IMG/VR virus record: IMGVR_UViG_3300044707_000408 | Location: 1 to 42,485 of that record | Reading direction: 5' to 3' (one strand) | DNA length: 42,485 bases | Source: a virus | In this document: positions 37,943 to 42,485 of the stretch, one piece after another | Layout: each line of letters begins with the position of its first letter | How positions within the stretch are numbered: position 1 is the stretch's first letter | Position numbers and translations under genes: made by a program | Notes under the pieces: generated by a model | Databases searched by the model: none | What the model was told of the DNA's origin: nothing | Seen by the model: the letters and a program-made list of their open reading frames with translations, nothing else

Positions 37943-38715
37943 TCGTCAGGTGGGTTCCACAGGATTGGCAATTCTCGATCCACGTCATACTCGCCAGCCC
38001 GCAGAATCCGAGCCAGCCTCACCTGGGTGAGGGCATCCTTCCGAGTCAGGCCGGCCTTGGCGAAAGCCTTCAGCACGGCTGCCCACATCGCGGCAGCATC
38101 GGGCTGCCCGGCCAAGATGCCCTCCGCCTTGACCTTGCCGATGCCAGGGCAGCCGGGATAGTTGTCCGTGGTGTCGCCGATCAGCGCCTGCGAAAACACA
38201 TTCAGGTCGGCCTGATGCTCGGAAACCTCCACGAACTCCGTGCCTCGAAGGTGCAGCCCAGGGATCCCCAGCAGGTCCTTGTCCTCTGAGACAATCACAT
38301 CGCCAGGGCGGCAAAAAATCCCCATTACATCGTCGGCCTCAACCTCAGCCAGCATGGCGATAACGTGTGGTTCCGCATTTACCACGTTCCAGCCCCGCAC
38401 CTCTCCGGCAGCGATCACCCACTGAAGCAATTCGCTGTAGCCGGCCGGCTTGCGGCTGGCCTTGCGGTTTGCCTTGTAGAGGGAGAACAGGGAATAGCGG
38501 AAGCTGGCGGCAGTGCCGAGGCACAGGTGCAGCTGGTGGTCGGGCAGCGCGTCGCGGACGGATGCCAGAAAATCCTGAAAGCGGGCCTTTGCCTCGTCGT
38601 GACGGCAGGTATAGGTCCAGTCACCCGGCGCCCATTCGATTTCGTATTCGGCCACGGCGGTGCAGCGGCGGAGATAGAGCTCCGCATCTACCAGGGCCCT
38701 GGGTTGGTCGGTCAC
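37933..38715 (-). CDS. 5'-3' exonuclease (T7 gp6-like, FEN/XPG superfamily)
   Basis: This is a 260-aa protein from GTG 38715, which overlaps the upstream stop as GTGA; the frame above that is inside the previous gene. It begins ALVDAELYLRRC (first metal-binding Asp), then WTYTCRHDEAKARFQDFL, and YSLYKANRK-like FSLYKANRKASRKP. Catalytic acidic residues occur in AEVEADDVMGIF and VIVSEDKDLL. A helix-3-turn-helix DNA-binding loop follows: LIGDTTDNYPGCPGIGKVKA. T7 gp6 removes RNA primers and degrades host DNA. Its position at the end of the DNA-metabolism genes matches T7, although no DNA polymerase precedes it here. Confidence 0.9.
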   Translation of the reverse strand: MTDQPRALVDAELYLRRCTAVAEYEIEWAPGDWTYTCRHDEAKARFQDFLASVRDALPDHQLHLCLGTAASFRYSLFSLYKANRKASRKPAGYSELLQWVIAAGEVRGWNVVNAEPHVIAMLAEVEADDVMGIFCRPGDVIVSEDKDLLGIPGLHLRGTEFVEVSEHQADLNVFSQALIGDTTDNYPGCPGIGKVKAEGILAGQPDAAAMWAAVLKAFAKAGLTRKDALTQVRLARILRAGEYDVDRELPILWNPPDDTP

Positions 38716-39026
38716 GACGCCACCTCCGGCGGTACCGGGCGGCCCTGCAGCCAGGCCTGAACCTTGGTCAGCACGTCGGGCGAGACGTGCTTGGAGCGAA
38801 ACGGAAGCCAGCAAGATCCATCCCACTCGCCATCGGGGAGCCATGCGGCGCATTGGTCCAGAAGCTTCCGCTTTCTATTGGTGCGAACGAACCTCACAAG
38901 CCACCGGTGATAGAGCCCAGGGCAAGCGGTCACGACGATGCGGGTGAAGCCGATCTGTTCATCGAGAATTGAGTGGATTTCAGGCATCAGAGGATGGAGT
39001 TGTAGTTGCTTCGGCAGTTCGGTCAT
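38712..39026 (-). CDS. Hypothetical 104-aa protein before the exonuclease
   Basis: It starts at ATG 39026 (MTELPKQLQLHPLMPEIHSI) and overlaps the exonuclease start by four bases. The sequence suggests a compact alpha/beta fold with many aromatics: IVVTACPGLYHRWLVRFVRT, a basic NRKRKLLDQ, then LPDGEWDGSCWLPFRSKHVS and LTKVQAWLQGRPVP. There is no membrane segment. Coupling to the exonuclease suggests a role in nucleic-acid metabolism. No family recognised; the basic loop could contact DNA. An in-frame start at 39062 is possible but would overlap the 30-aa frame below. Confidence 0.6.
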   Translation of the reverse strand: MTELPKQLQLHPLMPEIHSILDEQIGFTRIVVTACPGLYHRWLVRFVRTNRKRKLLDQCAAWLPDGEWDGSCWLPFRSKHVSPDVLTKVQAWLQGRPVPPEVAS

Positions 39027-39048
39027 GCCAATTCGATCTCTTACTCCG

Positions 39049-39141
39049 CTAGTCATGCGCAAAAGCTGAAATAATTAGAAGGGCTAACAGAAGAGAAGCC
39101 TCTACTGCCACTGCAAAGCGAATCAGGTCGCTGGTTGTCAT
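39049..39141 (-). CDS. 30-aa single-pass membrane peptide
   Basis: ATG 39141 to TAG 39049 encodes MTTSDLIRFAVAVEASLLLA then LLIISAFAHD: a short polar start and a hydrophobic helix of about 20 residues with one Glu. It fills the only gap between the genes at 39167 and 39026. No Shine-Dalgarno is visible; the leader is A/C-rich (CTAACCAACCACC). Tiny membrane peptides of this kind occur in many phages and cyanobacteria. Real but undetected genes of this size are common; chance is possible. Confidence 0.4.
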   Translation of the reverse strand: MTTSDLIRFAVAVEASLLLALLIISAFAHD

Positions 39142-39166
39142 TTGAATTGCTGGCAATGGTGGTTGG

Positions 39167-39928
39167 TTAGAACAGCGGTCCTTGTGTGCGCCTGGCGTAT
39201 GCGGCCAGGTCGCGAAAGTGGCGGTCACGGAACTGGGGGTGTTCCTCCAGGAACCCGATGCTTGGCAGCACGGGGGGAGCAGGGCTGGGCCCGTTGAACT
39301 GCGTTACCGACCACAGCCCCTGCCGCAGCCCTGTTTCCAGCACGTTCCTGGTGGCAAATGGCTTGCTCCATGGCAGCTGGGAACCTGGAGAATCGGTGCC
39401 AGTGGCAGCCCCCTGGAGATAGGCCTGCCACTTGGCATCGGTGATGCGGGTGGTGTCGTCCGGGTCGTCCTCCTGCGCCGGCGGCAAAGCCTCCGGTTGC
39501 AGCAGGTGGCCAGGTGGCCGGGGCAATCGCTCGTAGGCCCTGGCGACGATGGGGTCGGGGTAGGGCTCCACCGACTGCACAGCAGGCGGCAGTTGATCGA
39601 GCTGCTCGGCGGTGAACTGCACCGACCTCGGCAGATCGGGGCGGGGGCCCCAGCTGCGGTTGGCTATGCCGTTCTCACACCGATAGAGCGGCACCATCAG
39701 CTGCCGCCACGTCGGGAAGCGCAGAAACTCATCGTCGGTCTCCTGAATCCAGCGCTCGCAGGTCCACAGGAATTGCGGCGTGTTGACCTCCGGGAATTCG
39801 GAATTGAAGCTGACAAATTTCAGCTTGAAATCCTCGGGGGTCCAGGTGACCTCTGACCTGGTCCTGATGTGGCGCTCGATCATGCGGCAGCCACGGGTGA
39901 AGGCCTCCGGATCAAGCAGCACCGGCAC
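39167..39928 (-). CDS. Hypothetical 253-aa protein, possible helicase-loader-type replication partner
   Basis: It starts at ATG 39928, overlapping the zinc-ribbon gene by 17 bases. Residues 1-90 are helical and resemble the body of phage P-type loaders: FVSFNSEFPEVNTPQFLWTC then ERWIQETDDEFLRFPTWRQL, where 'F...P.P..W..L' precedes 'MVPLYRCENG'. Then comes a conserved-looking NRSWGPRPDLP, followed by a Pro-rich, probably disordered half, and a C-terminal motif PSIGFLEEHPQFRDRHFRDLAAYARR. No nucleotide-binding or catalytic motif is present. In T7 this locus carries primase-helicase and DNA polymerase. A helicase-loader role is inference from position and general shape only. Confidence 0.6.
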   Translation of the reverse strand: MPVLLDPEAFTRGCRMIERHIRTRSEVTWTPEDFKLKFVSFNSEFPEVNTPQFLWTCERWIQETDDEFLRFPTWRQLMVPLYRCENGIANRSWGPRPDLPRSVQFTAEQLDQLPPAVQSVEPYPDPIVARAYERLPRPPGHLLQPEALPPAQEDDPDDTTRITDAKWQAYLQGAATGTDSPGSQLPWSKPFATRNVLETGLRQGLWSVTQFNGPSPAPPVLPSIGFLEEHPQFRDRHFRDLAAYARRTQGPLF

Positions 39929-40532
39929 CCTCCAGCATTTGTCGGATCGCCAATGCGGCCGGATCGCCTGCGGGGGTGGCGGCAGTCGATTTCAGGGTTG
40001 CGTAGCTGCCGCGCAGGTACTCAGGCTTCAGGGCCTGCCAGCCGTGCTCGATGCCGGCATCCACCAGGGAGTGGGCTATGTGGGACTGGCTCTGTTTGAC
40101 CAGGTAAACCACCCGACCGGCCGACAAAGTAAATGCCAGTTGAGTCCATGTGGCTTGGGCCCCGTGCTTGCCCCAGCGGCTTTCGTTCCACCACGTCAGC
40201 ATTTTGTCTAAAAGCTCCGGCGGCAGGCCATCGCGCTCGATGTCCGCGAGCCAGTGCTCGGCGCCAGTGATCGGATGCAGCCGAGCCGGAGCGGGGCCGG
40301 CGGCCCGCTTCCGGGGTGCGGCCGGTGCCGAGGCCACCGGCTTCGGATCGGGCACGACGGCCAGAGGCACCGGCTGCCAAGCCCCGTCCTGAAACGCCTC
40401 GACCCGTTGAACTGTGCTGAACGATTTGCCGCACCCCCGGCAGGCGTGGCGGCGGCGGATGGCGTTATCGCTTGGGCTCTCGCGGGTTTCGAGCACCCGG
40501 TTGCGATGGTGGCCGCAGTGGGGGCATTTCAT
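39912..40532 (-). CDS. Zinc-ribbon protein with NrdR-like N-terminus and replisome-organiser-like C-terminus
   Basis: The product is 206 aa; the ATG at 40532 overlaps the previous stop (TGATG). Residues 1-45 are a four-Cys zinc ribbon: MKCPHCGHHRNRVLETRES, then RRRHACRGCGKSFSTVQRVE. This is very close to the start of NrdR repressors, but the ATP-cone domain is absent. A Pro/Ala/Lys linker follows. The C-terminal helical region (LLDKMLTWWNESRWGKHG, ATWTQLAFTLSAGRVV, SLVDAGIEHGWQALKPEYL) resembles the tails of phage replication organisers, with 'W..W' and 'a...AI.NGW.GL.P'. It could bind DNA and recruit the host replisome, or be a transcription factor. Confidence 0.65.
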   Translation of the reverse strand: MKCPHCGHHRNRVLETRESPSDNAIRRRHACRGCGKSFSTVQRVEAFQDGAWQPVPLAVVPDPKPVASAPAAPRKRAAGPAPARLHPITGAEHWLADIERDGLPPELLDKMLTWWNESRWGKHGAQATWTQLAFTLSAGRVVYLVKQSQSHIAHSLVDAGIEHGWQALKPEYLRGSYATLKSTAATPAGDPAALAIRQMLEGAGAA

Positions 40533-41734
40533 CAGACCTTGCTCCAATCGACCTTGATGGCCGGGTGCAGGGTGCCGGCGACCAGGGCGTCGGCGACACC
40601 TATGCGGCTCAGTGGTTTCATCCGCTCTGCAATTTCATCGCGCAGCCGCAGCAAGTCGGAGGTGGCCGGCGCCTGTTGCTTGGCAGCAAAAAACACTGCC
40701 TCCTGTTGTGCGGGGAGGTAAGCCTCATGGGTGTCCCTCAGTCGGACCGGCCTCCGATCCACGGCAGAGACGCCCGCCACGGCCTTGTCGCTGATCTCGA
40801 TGCCTGGAGGCTCCGGCACCATCGCCGGCTTGATCGCCAGCAGGGCCTCCGGGGCCTCTCCAACCGCAGCCTCCAACTCTTCGAGGTACATGGCTCGAAC
40901 TGTTTTGTCGGCCTCCTCCTGGTCCCTTGCTGCGTCGATTGCTTGCTGCCGTGCCAACGCAGCTTCGGCAGCATCGGCCCGAGCCTGGGCCTCTGCCGCC
41001 TTGCGCTCCGACTCCTCCACCGCTGCGATCGCAGCAGCATCGGCCTCTTCCTGCGCCTTGCGGACCGCTTCGGCGACGGCTTCCTGCTGTGCCTTGATGC
41101 GTGCGTCCTCGGCTTCCTTCTCCTTCTGGATCCGCTGCTGCTCGCGCAGCTGGGCCAGCTCGGCAGCGGCGACCTCGTCGGCCAGGGCCTTGGTGTGCGC
41201 GGCTTCGAGGGTGCGGATCGTCTCCAGCAGGGCGGCGGCGGCCTCTTCCTTGAACTCCTCCAACCCGTCGATGTCGGTGGCCTTGGCCTCGGCCAGCCAG
41301 TAGCCAATGGCTTCGGACGTGGCGCCGAACCCGACATTGCCGTAGGCCCTGATGCCGTCGATCACATCGCGGTGCCGCCGCACCCGATCGGCTTCGGCCT
41401 TGGCGATGGCATCGATCGCATCTTGGTGCGGCTTGATCAGCGCCGCCACCTGATCCTTGAGCTCGGCGGCCTGCTCGTCGACTTTGCGGCCATAGGCCAG
41501 CGCGTAGGACTTGGCATCGGTGCGGGCCGATTCGATCCTGGCGTTGAGCTTGCGCTGGGAGAAGATGTAAGAGCGGGCCTGCTTATTGCCCTTGGGGTCG
41601 GCGTAGTCGAACGTGACATCGGCGGCCTTGGCTTTTGCCTCGGCGATGTCGTCCAGCAGCACATGAAACTGGCTGATAACGATGGGACTGTGCGCGGCGG
41701 CCAGGGCCTCGGGTGGTGGTGCGGTGGTGGTCAT
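40532..41734 (-). CDS. Long coiled-coil protein (400 aa)
   Basis: It starts at ATG 41734 (MTTTAPPPEALAAAHSPIVI), overlapping the RuvC-like gene by four bases. Residues 20-150 are charged helices (DDIAEAKAKAADVTFDYADP, LNARIESARTDAKSYALAYG), and residues 150-290 form an uninterrupted Ala/Glu/Lys/Gln coiled coil. The C-terminal 100 residues include GIEISDKAVAGVSAVDRRPV and SRIGVADALVAGTLHPAIKV. Proteins with this order, an N-terminal helical domain, a long coil and a small C-terminal domain, occur beside recombination genes in many temperate phages. No enzyme motif. Likely a scaffold for recombination or replication complexes. Confidence 0.65.
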   Translation of the reverse strand: MTTTAPPPEALAAAHSPIVISQFHVLLDDIAEAKAKAADVTFDYADPKGNKQARSYIFSQRKLNARIESARTDAKSYALAYGRKVDEQAAELKDQVAALIKPHQDAIDAIAKAEADRVRRHRDVIDGIRAYGNVGFGATSEAIGYWLAEAKATDIDGLEEFKEEAAAALLETIRTLEAAHTKALADEVAAAELAQLREQQRIQKEKEAEDARIKAQQEAVAEAVRKAQEEADAAAIAAVEESERKAAEAQARADAAEAALARQQAIDAARDQEEADKTVRAMYLEELEAAVGEAPEALLAIKPAMVPEPPGIEISDKAVAGVSAVDRRPVRLRDTHEAYLPAQQEAVFFAAKQQAPATSDLLRLRDEIAERMKPLSRIGVADALVAGTLHPAIKVDWSKV

Positions 41735-42213
41735 TTCGTTTGGTTGAGAACGTGGTGTGCGTAGACGGCAACGGCAAGTGCTGCCCACATATCCTTTTTG
41801 ATCCCGTATGTAGGGCCGGGATTCTTCTTGACACCAGCGGGGCCCAGTAAATCAATCAATGCCTGGCGAACATTGGAATCCTTGGCCCGAGTGAAACCGC
41901 ATAGATGCAGCTTGATGTCCTTGCGGAAATAGCGAGCCGCTAGGCCCTCGTCGTCGAAGGCCTCCTCGAAGCGACCGATCCAGGTGCAGGTCTCGAAGAC
42001 CTCCGCTCCTACAGGCATTCCGTAGGAGGCAATCATCTCGATTGCTACGTGGGGCCAGCCGGGGGTCCCGAGGGTCCTGTTCCACCAGCGAGCCTTCAGG
42101 ATGCTGGCAACATGCTTGTTGCTCTCGATGCTGGCCTCAAGGATCTTTCGATCAGGGCTAAGCAACACAAGGGCCGATTGCACCGGGCCTGGGTCAATCG
42201 CCAGGATGTTCAT
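41731..42213 (-). CDS. RuvC-like Holliday-junction resolvase / RNase H-fold nuclease
   Basis: This is a 160-aa protein from ATG 42213. The N-terminal strand MNILAIDPGPVQSALVLLSP carries the first catalytic Asp (residue 7). The second acidic residue is in HVAIEMIASYG. The C-terminal pair is in YGIKKDMWAALAVAVYAHHV, where RuvC proteins have 'D..DA.a.A'. Spacing and length suit phage RuvC-like resolvases. It should cut branched DNA before packaging, replacing T7 gp3 endonuclease I. It is linked by four-base overlaps to genes on both sides. Confidence 0.8.
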   Translation of the reverse strand: MNILAIDPGPVQSALVLLSPDRKILEASIESNKHVASILKARWWNRTLGTPGWPHVAIEMIASYGMPVGAEVFETCTWIGRFEEAFDDEGLAARYFRKDIKLHLCGFTRAKDSNVRQALIDLLGPAGVKKNPGPTYGIKKDMWAALAVAVYAHHVLNQTK

Positions 42214-42485
42214 ACATCCCCGCTTATGCTCTCGAATAGACCGCCCTGGCCATGCTGCGCAAATTCCACCAGCTCGTCGGTGTACTTGCGGGAATAGGCC
42301 ACCTTTGCCTTGATGGATGTCCGCCCAGCCAGCCGGTCAAAAGTCAGCGACAGGCTGGTTGAGAATCTGCCCGCGATGCTGGTTTTGCCAGCCTCGGCCA
42401 GGTGCTGTTTGAGCAGATAGCTCGCCAGCTCCTGCGCCTTGGTCAGCTCCCGCTGTTCGAGCTCCAGTTGGTCAAAAGCTGATGT
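42210..42485 (-). CDS. Small hypothetical protein, 3' part (continues from the left edge)
   Basis: This is the 3' portion of the 109-aa gene that starts at 240: codons from the right edge to TGA 42210-42212, ending in ...YTDELVEFAQHGQGGLFES. Residue 61 is Thr (ACC) in this copy but Ile (ATC) in the left copy, because of the single difference in the terminal repeat. The stop overlaps the RuvC-like start. Confidence 0.75.
   Translation of the reverse strand, partial: TSAFDQLELEQRELTKAQELASYLLKQHLAEAGKTSIAGRFSTSLSLTFDRLAGRTSIKAKVAYSRKYTDELVEFAQHGQGGLFESISGDV
42300..42485. repeat. Terminal redundancy, right copy (186 bp)
   Basis: This matches bases 1-186 with one substitution (G at 42358 versus A at 59). 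See the left copy for interpretation. Confidence 0.85.

Noticed and set aside
40472-41764. A 430-aa plus-strand frame opposite the coiled-coil gene
   Set aside because: It mirrors the Ala/Glu-rich coil as a Leu/Gly/Arg-rich shadow; the minus-strand gene has overlapping start/stop links on both sides.
1-42485. CRISPR arrays
   Set aside because: The repeats present (30-bp tail-fibre units, 8-bp leader units, 48-bp duplication) are contiguous without unique spacers.
1-42485. Host-derived photosynthesis or metabolism genes (psbA, hli, talC, nrd, thyX)
   Set aside because: None of the reading frames resembles these families, so the absence is recorded rather than a feature.
42300-42485. T7-type direct terminal repeat marking the physical genome ends
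   Set aside because: It lies within one small gene in the middle of the replication region; T7-like packaging repeats flank the gene set. Contig-overlap is simpler.

Overview
This window is essentially one complete phage genome of about 42.3 kb: a high-GC, short-tailed T7-like (autographivirus-type) phage. Its most likely host is a GC-rich picocyanobacterium (Synechococcus or Cyanobium type). The host inference rests on the tRNA-Leu attachment site placed beside the integrase as in marine cyanopodoviruses, on the general cyanopodovirus gene layout, and on the GC-rich coding style. No photosynthesis or carbon-metabolism genes were seen (no psbA, hli or talC). The first 186 bases recur at the end with one mismatch, so the sequence is a circular or terminally redundant contig cut inside a small gene.

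Layout. Almost everything is on the minus strand and, read from about 8 kb leftwards and around the join, follows the T7 order. First come small early or accessory genes (7978 down to 5198), a tyrosine integrase (3887-4894), a tRNA-Leu-derived attP (3694-3740), a T7-type RNA polymerase (1148-3574) and a single-strand DNA-binding protein (455-1087). After two small genes that span the join come a RuvC-like nuclease, a coiled-coil protein, a zinc-ribbon protein, a hypothetical protein and a 5'-3' exonuclease (37933-42213). Then follow small proteins, portal, scaffold, major capsid protein, tail tubular proteins A and B, four internal virion proteins (one with a ParB-like domain and an HEAWH motif, one with a glucosaminidase domain), a tail fibre with a repeat stalk and beta-helix, a TM/coiled-coil lysis-type pair, a second fibre, and a putative small terminase. 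Only four genes are on the plus strand: a winged-helix protein resembling RepL initiators, an acidic repeat protein, the large terminase (8639-11877), and an L,D-transpeptidase-like enzyme (12208-12732).

How it works together. The phage combines a T7-like virion and its own RNA polymerase with a temperate integration module. Unusually, no DNA polymerase and no primase-helicase is visible, although every long reading frame is accounted for. The place these genes normally occupy (between SSB and exonuclease) holds a zinc-ribbon protein and a 253-aa protein that could be a host-replisome recruiting pair. A RepL-like protein sits next to a 660-bp non-coding region that could be an origin. Replication therefore probably relies on the host replisome. 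The RNA polymerase carries Phe where T7 RNAP has Tyr639, the residue that discriminates ribose from deoxyribose.

Regulation. Several intergenic minus-strand sites share CACCCC(Y)GTAG(Y)ATG, close to what I recall of the cyanophage Syn5 promoter core (CACCCGTA), and are candidate phage promoters. Five accessory genes share a CACCTACC leader upstream of their start codons. CACTAG palindromes flank the integrase-RNA polymerase block.
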